Shown in pieces: positions 10,951 to 20,902 of a stretch of 64,000 nucleotides of DNA. Numbering within the stretch: position 1 is the stretch's first letter; each line of letters opens with the position of its first letter. Source of the DNA: Pectobacterium carotovorum (lineage in GTDB: Bacteria; Pseudomonadota; Gammaproteobacteria; Enterobacterales; Enterobacteriaceae). A program made the translations under genes and the position numbers. Location of the stretch: the NCBI RefSeq assembly GCF_900129615.1, contig NZ_FQWI01000011.1, positions 62,001 through 126,000 on the forward strand, given 5' to 3'. The notes below the pieces were generated by a model that worked only from the letters and a program-made list of their open reading frames with translations, did not search any database and was not told where the DNA came from.

Positions 10951-11255
10951 CCCGGCCAGTGAAAGTGGCGCAGATTATAAGGGTAGCGGCCTTTGTTGCC
11001 TACCAAGGAGATAACATTTTATTAAAAAAAACATTACCTCTCCCCTTCTCTTCATTAACGATTACGCCTCGTACTTTTTCGTTTCCCACCGCCCAGTACT
11101 GAATGTAACAAATCATCGGCGATCACAGTTCTGAAGGTTACTTGTAACGTTATAGGTTATTTGTTTTTAAAACAATAAGATAACTGGAATCTCTTTGTCA
11201 TTCACTGCTAGCCTTGCTGCTGTACCCACCATAATGGCCAGTAAGAGGGCTGATA
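10951..11255. other. Intergenic region upstream of the alpha-glucoside PTS operon
   Basis: No gene is seen here. The right half is AT-rich and should hold the promoter of the PTS operon. It includes the GTTAC/GTAAC palindrome listed separately and, at about 11110-11131, a right half-site resembling CRP (GATCACA) with a poor left half. The start codon at 11256 is preceded by AAGAGGG. Confidence 0.5.
11137..11148. promoter_or_regulatory. Candidate operator (GTTAC-TT-GTAAC) upstream of the PTS operon
   Basis: A perfect 12-bp palindrome overlaps a weak -35-like TTGTAA, 108 nt before the PTS gene. It could bind the RpiR-type regulator encoded at 15226. This rests on position and symmetry only. 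Confidence 0.3.
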
Positions 11256-12836
11256 ATGAAAAGAGCGGTCAATGCATTGCAAAATTTCGGCAAGTCCCTG
11301 TATGGGCCGGTGCTGATACTCCCGATTGTCGGGTTATTCATCGCATTTGGGAATGTGTTCGGTAACGGCAATTTAGCGGGCTATGTCCCTTTACTTAATC
11401 ACCCCTTGATTCAGGATTTTGGCCAACTGGTTTCAAAATCTGCCGTGGCGATTCTGGCTAATTTGGCGCTGGTGTTCGCTGTCGGGATCCCGATCGGACT
11501 GGCGAAACGCGATAAGGGCTATGCTGCGCTGATTGGTCTGGTGATGTTTATCATCTTTATTAATGCCATGAACATCACGCTGCAATTGCAGGGCAAGCTC
11601 GTGCCTGCCGCAGAAATGCGTCCCGCCGGGCAAGGCATGGTGCTGGGCGTTCAGGTGCTCGAAATGGGCGTTTTCGCCGGTATCCTGATCGGTGGATTCG
11701 CAGGCTATCTTTATAACCGCTATTCCAGTAAACAGTTTAACGGCGTGATGGCGATCTATTCCGGCCACTGCTTCGTCGCCATTCTGGTGATTCCGCTGGC
11801 GATTGCGCTGGGCTTTGCGATGAGCACCCTGTGGCCGTTTGCTCAGCACGGCATTACCTGGCTGGCCTTCGCTATCAAAGGCGCGGGCCCTGTTGGCATC
11901 GCGATATATGGATTTCTCGAACGCGTGCTGATCCCCACCGGGCTGCATCATCTGGTCTATACCCCGTTCCTGTACACCGAACTGGGCGGAACCGCAGAGG
12001 TGTGCGGCAAGCTGTATCAGGGCGCACGCAACATCTATTTTGCTGAAATGGCCTGTCAGGACGTCAAACAGCTGAGTTCCACCGTGGTCTGGGATGCGCG
12101 CGGTATCAGTAAAATGTTTGGTCTGACGGCCGCTGCGCTGGCGATGTACGTGACAGCAAAGCCAGAAAAACGGCTGGCCGCCAAAGCCATTCTGATTCCG
12201 GCCGCGTTTACCTCTTTCTTACTGGGCGTCACCGAACCGCTGGAGTTTTCCTTCCTGTTCGTCGCGCCCATGCTGTTTGCCGTCCACGCCGTACTGACCG
12301 GCATAGGGATGATGCTGTTCTCCATCATGGGCGTGCATGCGATTGGTGCCAACGGCGTCATCGACTTCTTGCTTTATAACCTGCCGCTGGGCATCGAGAA
12401 ATCCAACTGGCCGATGTACATCGTGGTTGGGCTGACGATGTCGGTGATTTACTTCTTCGTCTTCCGCTTCCTGATTCTGTACTTCGACATGCCAACACCA
12501 GGGCGTGAAACCGATGAGGAAGAGACGCGGCTTTATTCCAAAACCGAATATCAGTCCAAGACAGAGAATCCGGCAAAAACGCAGGACGCGGTGAAAGGCG
12601 ATGCCCAACTTGTTGGCGCCACCATCATCGCCGGGCTGGGTGGTAAACCCAATATCGAGGTGGTGGATAACTGCTACACCCGCCTGCGGGTCACGCTCAT
12701 CGACCCCGCTTTGGTAGACGAACAACAGCTTAAGAACACCGGTGCGAAAGCCGTTATCCGACAGGGTAACAACGTACAGGTGGTTTACGGACTTCACGTC
12801 AAAACGATACGCGAAGCAGTTGAAAACGCGCTTTAA
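11256..12836 (+). CDS. aglA: PTS alpha-glucoside-type transporter, EIICB
   Basis: The 526-aa protein has a glucose/maltose-superfamily EIIC domain (residues ~1-415, ten or so hydrophobic segments; motif LGVTEPLEFSFLF) and a C-terminal EIIB domain (~445-526). The phosphorylated cysteine lies in VVDNCYTRLRVTL. There is no EIIA domain, so phosphate must come from a Crr-type EIIA elsewhere. It is closest in memory to AglA/GlvC/MalX-type carriers of alpha-glucosides. The next gene, 13 nt downstream, encodes a GH4 6-phospho-glucosidase, which supports uptake of a disaccharide as its 6-phosphate. The exact sugar is not shown, so the symbol is by analogy with Klebsiella aglA. Confidence 0.8.
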   Translation: MKRAVNALQNFGKSLYGPVLILPIVGLFIAFGNVFGNGNLAGYVPLLNHPLIQDFGQLVSKSAVAILANLALVFAVGIPIGLAKRDKGYAALIGLVMFIIFINAMNITLQLQGKLVPAAEMRPAGQGMVLGVQVLEMGVFAGILIGGFAGYLYNRYSSKQFNGVMAIYSGHCFVAILVIPLAIALGFAMSTLWPFAQHGITWLAFAIKGAGPVGIAIYGFLERVLIPTGLHHLVYTPFLYTELGGTAEVCGKLYQGARNIYFAEMACQDVKQLSSTVVWDARGISKMFGLTAAALAMYVTAKPEKRLAAKAILIPAAFTSFLLGVTEPLEFSFLFVAPMLFAVHAVLTGIGMMLFSIMGVHAIGANGVIDFLLYNLPLGIEKSNWPMYIVVGLTMSVIYFFVFRFLILYFDMPTPGRETDEEETRLYSKTEYQSKTENPAKTQDAVKGDAQLVGATIIAGLGGKPNIEVVDNCYTRLRVTLIDPALVDEQQLKNTGAKAVIRQGNNVQVVYGLHVKTIREAVENAL

Positions 12837-12849
12837 CAGGAGACTGACC

Positions 12850-14211
12850 ATGACGAAACCCCCATTTATTCTGACGATTGCCGGTGGCGGCAGCACCTAT
12901 ACCCCAGGCATCGTAAAAAGTCTGATGGTACGTCTTGCGGATTTCCCGCTGGCAGAGATTCGTTTGTATGACATCGACGGCCAGCGGCAGGACACCATCG
13001 CACCGGTGGTGGAAAAGGTGATTCGCGACCACAGTGACAGCATTGTCTTTACCGTCACAACCGACGCAGAAACCGCATTTACCGGCGCTCACTTTGTCTT
13101 TGCCCAGATGCGCGTCGGCCAGTACAAAATGCGCGAGCAGGATGAAAAAATCCCATTACGCCACGGCGTCGTCGGGCAGGAAACCTGTGGTCCCGGCGGG
13201 CTGGCCTACGGCCTGCGTACCATTCTGCCGATGGCTGAGTTGATCGATCTGGTTGAGCGCTATGCGCATAAAGAAGCGTGGATCGTCAATTACTCCAACC
13301 CCGCCGCAATTGTTGCCGAAGGCGTGCGCCGTCTGCGTCCTAACGCCCGCGTGCTGAATATCTGCGACATGCCGGTTGCCGCGATGCGTAACATTGCGGC
13401 CGTGCTCGGTGTCGATCGTCACGACATCACGGTGGACTATTTCGGGCTGAATCACTTCGGCTGGTTTACCCGCGTGCTGGTCGATGGCGTCGATCGTATG
13501 CCAGAGCTGCGCGAGCACATCGCCCGCTACGGCCTGTTGACCGCCGATGCTGCCGATACCGATCCGCAGCACGCTGATCCGTCATGGGTGAAAACCTGGC
13601 GCAACATCAAACCGATCATGGATCATTTCCCGGAATTCGTGCCGAATCCGTATTTGCAGTACTACCTGATGCCGAACCAGATCGTCGAGCATCAGGATCC
13701 TGACTACACGCGCGCCAATGAAGTGATGGACGGGCGTGAGAAGAAGCTGTTTGCGGCGGCGGCCAGCTACAAGGAAACCGGTATTCTGTCGGATGCGTTC
13801 CACGTTGGCGTGCACGGCTCGTTCATCGTTGATGTCGCCTGCTCGCTGGCGTTCGATCTGCGCCAGCGCCATCTGGTCATCGTCGAAAACCAAGGCGCTA
13901 TCGCCAATCTGCCTTACGATGCGATGGTGGAAGTCCCGGCTTATATCACCGCCCAAGGGCCAGAGCCGGTGCGGATGGGGAATGTTCCGCAGTTCCATCG
14001 CGCCTTGCTGGAACAGCAGTTAGCGTCTGAGCAATTACTGGTTGAAGCCACGCTGGAAGGTAGCTACGAGAAGGCCTTACAGGCATTTACCCTGAACCGT
14101 ACCGTGCCAACCATGCAGCACGCCAAAGCCATTCTGGACGAGATGATTGAAGCCAATCAGGATTACTGGCCGCAATTAAAACAAGCATATAGAGACGGTA
14201 TCGCCCAATAA
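12850..14211 (+). CDS. aglB: 6-phospho-alpha-glucosidase, glycoside hydrolase family 4
   Basis: I choose ATG 12850 (MTKPPFILTIAGGGSTYTPG), preceded by AGGAGA, giving 453 aa; the frame is open further up inside aglA but in an unrelated register. The N-terminal GGGSTYTPG is the NAD-binding loop of GH4, and NICDMPVAA with GLNHFGW gives the metal/substrate site typical of 6-phospho-alpha-glucosidases (Cys-Asp-Met-Pro signature). These enzymes need NAD and a divalent metal and hydrolyse disaccharide 6-phosphates delivered by the PTS. It forms an operon with the EIICB gene. Confidence 0.88.
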   Translation: MTKPPFILTIAGGGSTYTPGIVKSLMVRLADFPLAEIRLYDIDGQRQDTIAPVVEKVIRDHSDSIVFTVTTDAETAFTGAHFVFAQMRVGQYKMREQDEKIPLRHGVVGQETCGPGGLAYGLRTILPMAELIDLVERYAHKEAWIVNYSNPAAIVAEGVRRLRPNARVLNICDMPVAAMRNIAAVLGVDRHDITVDYFGLNHFGWFTRVLVDGVDRMPELREHIARYGLLTADAADTDPQHADPSWVKTWRNIKPIMDHFPEFVPNPYLQYYLMPNQIVEHQDPDYTRANEVMDGREKKLFAAAASYKETGILSDAFHVGVHGSFIVDVACSLAFDLRQRHLVIVENQGAIANLPYDAMVEVPAYITAQGPEPVRMGNVPQFHRALLEQQLASEQLLVEATLEGSYEKALQAFTLNRTVPTMQHAKAILDEMIEANQDYWPQLKQAYRDGIAQ

Positions 14212-14248
14212 TCCGCTACTTGTCGGATTAGGGAAAATCGCTGACAAT

Positions 14249-14279
14249 GAATCTATCATTGCACATCAATGATAGATTC
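14249..14279. terminator. Perfect 13-bp inverted repeat after aglB
   Basis: GAATCTATCATTG at 14249-14261 pairs perfectly with 14267-14279 across a 5-nt loop (CACAT). It is AT-rich with no T tract behind it. It may be a weak terminator of the agl operon or an operator for sseA. Confidence 0.5.
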
Positions 14280-14314
14280 TGGGTCGAATTCGTCGGCCCC
14301 AACGTGGAGGATCT

Positions 14315-15184
14315 ATGTCAGCATCGTCTTCTGATTTGCCCGTTTCTCATGAGCGGTTTGTCTCCGCAGACTGGCTTGCCAGCCACCTGAATGACAGCAG
14401 CATCACGCTCATTGACGCCCGCATGCTGCCTCCGGGCAACAGCACCCGTGATATTCACGCTGAATACCGCGCCGGTCATCTGCCTGGCGCGGTTTTTTTT
14501 GATATTGAAACGCTATCCGATCACAGCACCGACCTGCCACATATGATGCCAACGCGCGAAGACTTCGCACGCGCAATGGGCGAGTTGGGGATCGATAACC
14601 AGCAGCATCTGGTGATTTACGATGAAGGCAACCTCTTCTCCGCACCGCGTGCGTGGTGGATGCTGCACACCTTCGGCGCGACATCCCTTTCAATCCTGAG
14701 CGGGGGTCTGGCGGGCTGGACAGCACAGAACCTACCGCTGGAACAGGGCGATGTGACACCAAAGCCAACGACGTTCCACGCTACGCTGGATGAAAACGCC
14801 ATTCGCTCACGCGATGAAGTGCTTTCCATCTGTCGGGATAAATCAGAACAGATTGTCGATGCCCGCCCCGCTCCGCGTTTTAATGCTGAAGTGGATGAAC
14901 CGCGCCCCGGCCTGCATCGCGGCCATATTCCCAACAGCCTGAACGTGCCGTGGACCGATTTAGTGAGTCATGGGGCGTTAAAGCCCAATACCGAATTGGC
15001 AACCATTCTTCATAAACACGGCGTGGATTTCACTCGTCCCATCGTCGCCAGCTGCGGCTCCGGCGTAACGGCATCTGTCGTCGTGCTGGCTCTGACGCAG
15101 TTAAATGTCCCGAATGTGACGCTGTACGATGGTTCGTGGAGCGATTGGGGTAGCCGCGATGATGTCCCTATTGCGCGTGATTAA
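14315..15184 (+). CDS. sseA: 3-mercaptopyruvate sulfurtransferase
   Basis: The 289-aa protein has two rhodanese domains. The catalytic loop in the C-terminal domain reads SCGSGVTAS, the CGSGVT form typical of 3-mercaptopyruvate sulfurtransferases rather than thiosulfate-using rhodaneses. Segments such as HLPGAVFFDIETLSDH and YDEGNLFSAPRAWWML follow E. coli SseA closely. It moves sulfur from 3-mercaptopyruvate to cyanide or thiol acceptors. A GTGGAGG ribosome site precedes the ATG. It belongs to the core block but is separated from its usual surroundings by the agl operon upstream and an RpiR-type gene downstream. Confidence 0.95.
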   Translation: MSASSSDLPVSHERFVSADWLASHLNDSSITLIDARMLPPGNSTRDIHAEYRAGHLPGAVFFDIETLSDHSTDLPHMMPTREDFARAMGELGIDNQQHLVIYDEGNLFSAPRAWWMLHTFGATSLSILSGGLAGWTAQNLPLEQGDVTPKPTTFHATLDENAIRSRDEVLSICRDKSEQIVDARPAPRFNAEVDEPRPGLHRGHIPNSLNVPWTDLVSHGALKPNTELATILHKHGVDFTRPIVASCGSGVTASVVVLALTQLNVPNVTLYDGSWSDWGSRDDVPIARD

Positions 15185-15225
15185 TCCCGCTCGGTGTTTT
15201 ACCGCCTGTTGGTCAGGAGTAGTGG

Positions 15226-16014
15226 GTGGATAATCGGCTGGCATCCTTAATGCAGCACGGTCAGGCGCTGACGCGCGCGGAATACCGCGTGCTGGCTTTT
15301 ATCGCCGACCATTCATCGCTGATAGGCAAAATCACGGTGCGGGAGTTGGCGCAGAAAACCTATGTGTCCACGGCAACGATCATGCGGCTATGCCAGAAAA
15401 TCGGCTTTAGCGGCTACAGTGAATTCATTTATCACTGCAAAACGCTGCTCACGGATAATCCGCGTCTTGCCCCCTCGCCTGTCGTTACGCCCAATGACGC
15501 TTCGCTTCCTGATGCTTTCCAGCATTTTATCGACAATTATCAGCGCACATTTGCCTACATTAGCCATCAGGATAGAGCCGCTTTCAGCGCTATCCTGCGG
15601 CAGGAAAGCCACTTTTTCCTGTACGGCGCGGGGTTTTCCCATCTGTTTGCCGAATATTTGGCGAAGAAACTGCAGGTGCTGGGGAAAGATGCCTTCTCCT
15701 CTGGGTTAGGAGATAGCCGAGGCATTTTTCTCAATAACGCGCCGAAATATCAGGTGTTTATCGCCATCTCTCGCAGTGGGGAAACTGAACAGGTATTGGA
15801 TAAGGCGCGTATCGCCAAAAACATTGGCATGAAGGTGATCGCATTTACCCGCGCGTCGTTGAATTCGTTAGGCGAGTTAGCCGATTTGCACTTCCGGCTC
15901 TACGATGATGCGGTTCACTATGCGGCAGAAGCCGGTGAGATTAGCTCATTTGAATCGAATCTGGTGATGCTGATTGATTTACTGCTGTTGCAGGCAACAG
16001 CGGAAAAATCGTAA
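15226..16014 (+). CDS. RpiR/MurR-family transcriptional regulator
   Basis: The start is GTG at 15226 with TCAGGAG upstream, giving 262 aa. Residues ~1-75 are an HTH_6 domain (ITVRELAQKTYVSTATIMRLCQKIGFSGYSEF). Residues ~105-245 form a SIS sugar-phosphate-binding domain (FLYGAGFSHLFAEYLAKKL; AISRSGETEQVLDKA). Such regulators sense phosphosugars and control nearby sugar genes. The likely target is the aglA-aglB operon, although sseA lies between. It is convergent with sseB; the 34-nt gap contains no clear terminator. Confidence 0.88.
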   Translation: MDNRLASLMQHGQALTRAEYRVLAFIADHSSLIGKITVRELAQKTYVSTATIMRLCQKIGFSGYSEFIYHCKTLLTDNPRLAPSPVVTPNDASLPDAFQHFIDNYQRTFAYISHQDRAAFSAILRQESHFFLYGAGFSHLFAEYLAKKLQVLGKDAFSSGLGDSRGIFLNNAPKYQVFIAISRSGETEQVLDKARIAKNIGMKVIAFTRASLNSLGELADLHFRLYDDAVHYAAEAGEISSFESNLVMLIDLLLLQATAEKS

Positions 16015-16048
16015 TCCGCCGTTGCCTATATCAAATTGCCACCCGGTA

Positions 16049-16843
16049 TCAGGCGTTGCCAGTGGCCTTAAACTCCCTCAGGAAACTCCCCCACTTGCGC
16101 TCGTAGAACGGCGTGGTGTGCTTAATCATGTAGTGGCTGATTCCCGACTCACCTTCTTTCACCAGACACAGGTCGACAGGACGCTCGTCCGGCAATGTAT
16201 CGCTGGCGACGCTGCCCGCTTCACGGATGATGGTTTCTTCATCCTGATCGGCATCAATACCAATCAGCAGGTGCGGTTGCTCTTCACCCGGCTCCTGAAT
16301 CTGTGCCAAAAACGCCCGTTTTACATGGCGATGTTTGGTAAACAGCTGCGTTAGAGAATCAATCATCTGCGCGGGCATCTCGGCTGGCTGACTCAGTATG
16401 ACCTGCATTTCTTCTTCAACAACGCGTTGCTGAACAAAGCCGTTACCTTCACCAGACAGAATATGTTCAATTTCCTGTGGCAAAAACTCTTTACCGTACG
16501 GCAGCTTAGGATTGAGGAACAGCGTGACGCCCTGCGTCATTTCAAACAGCGAACGCGTCGGTAGCGCCAGAAAAGGCGCTTCTTCCGTAATCACGCTCTG
16601 TAATGCTTCCAGAGAAGAGAAGAAAGGAATAGCGGATGAACCATCGTCTTTTTCCCAGTGTTGGATGTTCACATTACTGCCCGCATGCAACACCACCTCA
16701 CCGGATTCATCCCCGTCATCGGTAGTGCCCAGCACAAACACCGTGGCTTCCATCAGTTCACTGAAAAACTCAGGACGATGCGCGGGTTCCGTTGCAGCCA
16801 GAATCAACACTTCTTCCAGTTTATTACGTGGCGAAAACTCCAT
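16049..16843 (-). CDS. sseB: SseB, enhanced serine sensitivity protein
   Basis: The 264-aa protein follows E. coli SseB (258 aa): NKLEEVLILAATEPAHRPEFF, QHWEKDDGSSAIPFFSSLEAL and the C-terminal PFYERKWGSFLREFK. SseB consists of SseB N- and C-terminal domains; overexpression in E. coli alters serine sensitivity, but the biochemical function is unknown. It lies next to pepB on the same strand, with a 52-nt gap, as in E. coli. The PEFFSEL/IPFFSSLEAL segments identify the family rather than a catalytic site. Confidence 0.93.
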   Translation of the reverse strand: MEFSPRNKLEEVLILAATEPAHRPEFFSELMEATVFVLGTTDDGDESGEVVLHAGSNVNIQHWEKDDGSSAIPFFSSLEALQSVITEEAPFLALPTRSLFEMTQGVTLFLNPKLPYGKEFLPQEIEHILSGEGNGFVQQRVVEEEMQVILSQPAEMPAQMIDSLTQLFTKHRHVKRAFLAQIQEPGEEQPHLLIGIDADQDEETIIREAGSVASDTLPDERPVDLCLVKEGESGISHYMIKHTTPFYERKWGSFLREFKATGNA

Positions 16844-16895
16844 ACTTCCCTCAACATGATTACGTTAAAAACCGACGCTTTAAGACCTGAACCGA

Positions 16896-18203
16896 CTATT
16901 TGGCGTTGCTCAGCAGGAGGTTAGCCAGCGTGCGTACGCCGAGCCCCGTTGCGCCCGTCGCCCACTGATCTACCGCGCCTTTACGGTACGTCGCGGAACA
17001 GTCAATGTGCAGCCAGCCCTGCTGGTAATTTTTCACAAAGTGCGACAGGAAAGCCGCTGCCGTACTGGCACCAGCAGTGTGTGCACCACTGGCAATATTG
17101 TTCAGATCCGCAAAGCTGGACGGCAGATGGCTGCGATGGAACTCTTCCAACGGCAGACGCCAGAACGGTTCGTTTTCTTCTTTCGCACTTTCCTGCAATG
17201 CTGCCACCAGCTCATCATCGAAGCTGAACAGCGCGTGATAGTCATTGCCCAGTGCCGTTTTTGCCGCGCCCGTCAGCGTTGCGCAGTCGATGATCCACTG
17301 TGGATTCTGCTCGGAAGCATCGATCAGGCCATCCGCCAGCACCAAACGCCCTTCCGCGTCGGTGTTCATGACTTCAACCGTTTTACCGTTGCGGTAGCGA
17401 ATGATGTCGCCCAGTCGGAATGCATTGCCGCTCACCATGTTGTCCGCGCAGCACAGGTACAGCTTCACACGCTGTTGCAAACCACGCGCCGCCGCCAGCG
17501 CCAGTGCGCCCGTCAGGGTGGCCGCACCACCCATGTCCGATTTCATGGAATCCATAGAGCTGCTGGGTTTCAGGCTGTAGCCGCCGGTATCAAACGTAAT
17601 ACCTTTACCTACCAGACAGGCGAACACTGGCGCATCCGGGTTGCCCGTTGGGTTATAGTCCAGCGCCAGCAGCACCGGCTGACGTTCAGAACCGCGCCCC
17701 ACCGTGTGCAGACCGGCATAATTCTGTTCACGCAGATCTTCACCTTTGGTGATGCGGTAGCTGACGGCATCACAGGCTACATCACACAGCAGGTCGACTG
17801 CGCGGGTCGCCAGTTGCTCTGGCCCCAAATCTTCAGCAGGCAGGTTGATGGTGTCACGCACCCAGTCCACAATCTTCAGGCGAGCGTTCAGCTCTTGCTT
17901 GTCGGCGTCGTTCAGTTCCGCCCATTCAACCGTTCTTTGCCCTTTCGGCCCGCGATATCCCTGCCAGAATGCCCAGCTGTTTGCCAGATCCCAGCCTTCA
18001 CCCGCTAACTTAACGTGTTTAATCCCCTGCCCATCAATTTTACGGGCAGCACGTTGGATCACCGCTAGTGCAGCTTTGCCATTCAGGGACGCCCCTGCAT
18101 GAATGGTAAAACCCTGCTCATTCACACTCAGCGTCGCTTTTTCTCCCCAGCGCGCGTCAGCAGGTTGAGTGGAGAGTGAAATCAGCATGGTATTGTTCGT
18201 CAT
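16896..18203 (-). CDS. pepB: Peptidase B (leucyl aminopeptidase family M17)
   Basis: I choose ATG 18201-18203 ([20 protein letters not shown]), with GGAGAAG upstream, giving 435 aa; the frame extends 13 codons further without a good start signal. The M17 signature [14 protein letters not shown] and the metal ligands in [15 protein letters not shown] and SDMGGAA are intact. Peptidase B is a cytoplasmic manganese-type aminopeptidase with broad specificity, including N-terminal acidic and basic residues. It lies downstream of the isc operon; a hairpin at 18387-18410 suggests it has its own promoter in the 214-nt gap. Confidence 0.96.
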   Translation of the reverse strand: MTNNTMLISLSTQPADARWGEKATLSVNEQGFTIHAGASLNGKAALAVIQRAARKIDGQGIKHVKLAGEGWDLANSWAFWQGYRGPKGQRTVEWAELNDADKQELNARLKIVDWVRDTINLPAEDLGPEQLATRAVDLLCDVACDAVSYRITKGEDLREQNYAGLHTVGRGSERQPVLLALDYNPTGNPDAPVFACLVGKGITFDTGGYSLKPSSSMDSMKSDMGGAATLTGALALAAARGLQQRVKLYLCCADNMVSGNAFRLGDIIRYRNGKTVEVMNTDAEGRLVLADGLIDASEQNPQWIIDCATLTGAAKTALGNDYHALFSFDDELVAALQESAKEENEPFWRLPLEEFHRSHLPSSFADLNNIASGAHTAGASTAAAFLSHFVKNYQQGWLHIDCSATYRKGAVDQWATGATGLGVRTLANLLLSNAK

Positions 18204-18386
18204 AGTGCTTCTCCGATAATAGGTATTCCTGCCACTTTTCATGTTTGCAGGTGATGTTCATATTTGCAGACATTCTGCTTATCAATGCGTGTTTATAAAC
18301 GCTCTCGCTTATAAATACTCAGTTTGCAGATAAATAAACGGTGCATCATGACATGCAAATGTTACGAATTTTGGCACGAGAATAAA

Positions 18387-18410
18387 ACGGGCCACCAAAG
18401 GCAGCCCCGT
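18387..18410 (-). terminator. Terminator after iscX
   Basis: On the leftward strand ACGGGGCTGCC can pair with GGTGGCCCGT, with one bulged G and two G-U pairs, followed at once by TTTTATT. It is placed 8 nt after the iscX stop and probably ends the isc transcript. Confidence 0.55.
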
Positions 18411-18417
18411 AATCTTT

Positions 18418-18618
18418 CTATTCTGCTTCATCTAACCAGACCAACAGGATCGCTTCCAGAATTTTTTCATTGGAAGCGTCCGGCCGATCGTCAAATTCAT
18501 CCAATTCGCAGATCCACTGGTGCATGTCCGTGAAACGTACGGTTTTCGGATCGAGATCGGGAAACTGGTCGTAAAGCGCTTCACCGATAGCCCGGCTGTC
18601 TGTCCATTTTAATCCCAT
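18418..18618 (-). CDS. iscX: IscX (YfhJ), Fe-S assembly regulator
   Basis: The 66-aa acidic protein starts [20 protein letters not shown] and ends LVWLDEAE, matching IscX, an iron- and IscS-binding adaptor of Fe-S assembly. Length and the conserved acidic surface ([11 protein letters not shown]-like segment) agree with E. coli. It is the last gene of the isc operon, 21 nt after fdx. Confidence 0.95.
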   Translation of the reverse strand: MGLKWTDSRAIGEALYDQFPDLDPKTVRFTDMHQWICELDEFDDRPDASNEKILEAILLVWLDEAE

Positions 18619-18639
18619 CGCGGTTTCTCCTTATTCAGA

Positions 18640-18975
18640 TCAATGCTCGCGTGCGTGGTTGATCGTATAGCGCGGGATCTCGACAACCAGATCGTCCCCG
18701 GCGATACGCGCCTGACAGCCCAGACGGCTTTCCGGCTCCAGACCCCAGGCCTTATCCAGCATGTCGTCTTCTTCTTCCGTACTTTCCACCAACGAATCAA
18801 AACCTTCGCGCACGATGCAGTGGCAAGTGGTGCAGGCACAGGATTTCTCGCAGGCGTGTTCAACGTCAATACCGTTACGCAGGGCGACTTCCAAAATGCT
18901 TTCACCGCGTTCCGCTTCCAAAACCGCCCCTTCAGGGCACAGATCCTGATGCGGTAAAAAAACTATTTTAGGCAT
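18640..18975 (-). CDS. fdx: [2Fe-2S] ferredoxin of the isc operon
   Basis: ATG at 18973-18975 gives 111 aa beginning MPKIVFLPHQDLCPEG. The four cluster cysteines are in CEKSCACTTCH and RLGCQ. It is the adrenodoxin-type ferredoxin that supplies electrons to Fe-S assembly on IscU. Its start codon lies one nucleotide beyond the hscA stop, indicating coupled translation. The longer open frame upstream lies inside hscA and is not real. Confidence 0.96.
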   Translation of the reverse strand: MPKIVFLPHQDLCPEGAVLEAERGESILEVALRNGIDVEHACEKSCACTTCHCIVREGFDSLVESTEEEDDMLDKAWGLEPESRLGCQARIAGDDLVVEIPRYTINHAREH

Positions 18976-18976
18976 G

Positions 18977-20827
18977 TTACACCTCATCCACAGAATGGCC
19001 TGCCAACGCGCGACGGATAGAGGCATCCATGCGACGAGCGGCGAATTCCTGGGTTTGTTGATCGACTGTTTTAATCGCGGCTTCAATTGCCACGGGATCG
19101 CTTCCCTGCATCATCGTATGCAGGTGTTCAGATGCCGCGACAATGATGCCTTTTTCGTCATGGTTCAATAATTCTGCGTCGGCCATCAGCGCACTTTGCA
19201 AGCTTTCCAGCACGCGTGCCGCCTCCACTTTTTGCTCTGCCAGCCGACGCGCGCCGACATCTTCCTTCGCATTCAGCATCGAGTCGGTGATCATCGTGGC
19301 AATTTCCGTATCGCTCAAACCGTATGACGGTTTAACCTGAATGGATGCCTCAACGCCCGTCGATTTCTCCATCGCCGTCACGCTCAGCAAGCCATCCGCA
19401 TCGACCTGAAAGGTCACGCGAATGTGAGCCCCACCAGCCGGCAGCGGCGGCAGGCCGCGCAGTGAGAAGCGTGCAAGCGAGCGGCAATCCGCCACCATTT
19501 CGCGTTCGCCCTGCAAGACGTGGATCATCATGCCGCTCTGGCCGTCTTTGAAGGTGGTGAATTCCTGTGCGCGGGCAACCGGGATCGTGGTATTGCGCGG
19601 AATGATTTTTTCCACCAGCCCCCCCATCGTCTCCAGCCCCAGCGACAAGGGGATCACATCCAGCAGCAGCATGTCGCTGTCTGGCTTGTTACCCACCAGA
19701 ATATCCGCCTGAATCGCCGCGCCAATAGCCACAACCTTGTCCGGATCGATCGACGTCAGCGGCGTGCGGCCAAAAAACGTTCCTACTTGATCACGCACCA
19801 GCGGAACACGCGTCGATCCGCCCACCATCACGACTTCCAGCACGTCTTCTGCCGTCAGCCCTGCATCTTTCAGCGTACGACGGCAGGACAACAGTGTGCG
19901 TTTCACCAGCGGAGCAATCAGTGCATCAAGATGTTCACGGGTGATATCTCCCTGCCAGCCTGCGATATCCACGCGTACCGTCTCGGCGCTGCTTAGCGCA
20001 ATCTTGGCTTTCACCGCCGCATCACGAAAGGCATGATCCAACTGGTGATCGTCACGATCGTGAATGCCCGCCTGCTCACGCAGCCACTCCGCCAGCAAAT
20101 GATCGAAATCATCACCGCCCAGCGCAGAATCGCCGCCCGTCGCCAGCACTTCAAAGACGCCACGGCTCAGGCGCAGAATGGAAATATCAAAGGTACCGCC
20201 GCCCAGATCGTAAATGGCGATCACACCCTCTTTACCGGAATCCAGCCCATAGGCAATCGCGGCCGCAGTCGGCTCGTTCAGTAGGCGTAAGACGTGCAGC
20301 CCAGCAAGACGTGCCGCATCTTTGGTGCCCTGACGCTGTGCGTCATCGAAATAAGCGGGAACGGTAATCACCACGCCATCAGGCACGCCGCCTAACGCCG
20401 CTTCCGCACGCGCAGCCAGCGCAGACAAAATATCCGCCGATACCTGTACAGGATTGAGGTTGCCAGCCGACGTCTGAATCAGCGGCAGGCCATTATCGCT
20501 GGCATGAAAGCGATAGGGTAAATGCGGGTAACGCTGCTGAATATCGTCCAGAGAACGCCCCATCAGGCGTTTAACTGAACTGACGGTATTTTCCAGATCG
20601 TGGGCAGCATTGTCGCGCGCGTGCCAGCCGACGCTGTGGCCATCGTGACGATAGTGGACAACCGACGGCAGCAGGTCGCGTCCGTCGCTATCCGCCAGCG
20701 TCTGCGCTTCGCCGCTGCGTACGGTAGCAACAAGAGAATGGGTCGTGCCTAAATCAATACCGACAGCCAGACGGCGCTGATGCGGTGCGGCGCTAAGGCC
20801 AGGCTCACTAATTTGTAATAAGGCCAT
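18977..20827 (-). CDS. hscA: Fe-S chaperone HscA (Hsp70 family)
   Basis: The 616-aa protein has an Hsp70 ATPase domain ([49 protein letters not shown]) and a substrate domain. It matches E. coli HscA (616 aa). HscA binds the LPPVK motif of IscU and, with HscB, releases assembled clusters to target proteins; that LPPVK motif is present in the IscU of this operon. It lies between hscB (75 nt) and fdx (1 nt). Confidence 0.97.
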   Translation of the reverse strand: MALLQISEPGLSAAPHQRRLAVGIDLGTTHSLVATVRSGEAQTLADSDGRDLLPSVVHYRHDGHSVGWHARDNAAHDLENTVSSVKRLMGRSLDDIQQRYPHLPYRFHASDNGLPLIQTSAGNLNPVQVSADILSALAARAEAALGGVPDGVVITVPAYFDDAQRQGTKDAARLAGLHVLRLLNEPTAAAIAYGLDSGKEGVIAIYDLGGGTFDISILRLSRGVFEVLATGGDSALGGDDFDHLLAEWLREQAGIHDRDDHQLDHAFRDAAVKAKIALSSAETVRVDIAGWQGDITREHLDALIAPLVKRTLLSCRRTLKDAGLTAEDVLEVVMVGGSTRVPLVRDQVGTFFGRTPLTSIDPDKVVAIGAAIQADILVGNKPDSDMLLLDVIPLSLGLETMGGLVEKIIPRNTTIPVARAQEFTTFKDGQSGMMIHVLQGEREMVADCRSLARFSLRGLPPLPAGGAHIRVTFQVDADGLLSVTAMEKSTGVEASIQVKPSYGLSDTEIATMITDSMLNAKEDVGARRLAEQKVEAARVLESLQSALMADAELLNHDEKGIIVAASEHLHTMMQGSDPVAIEAAIKTVDQQTQEFAARRMDASIRRALAGHSVDEV

Positions 20828-20902
20828 ATTGAGCTTCCATCAATTGGCTGGCGAAAAAACCGGCATGGTAATCACCATCGGGTTTCCCGCCGGATTAACC
20901 AG

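Noticed and set aside
11110-11131. CRP site upstream of the alpha-glucoside PTS operon
   Set aside because: The right half fits (GATCACA), but the left half is poor, so I mention it only in the region note.
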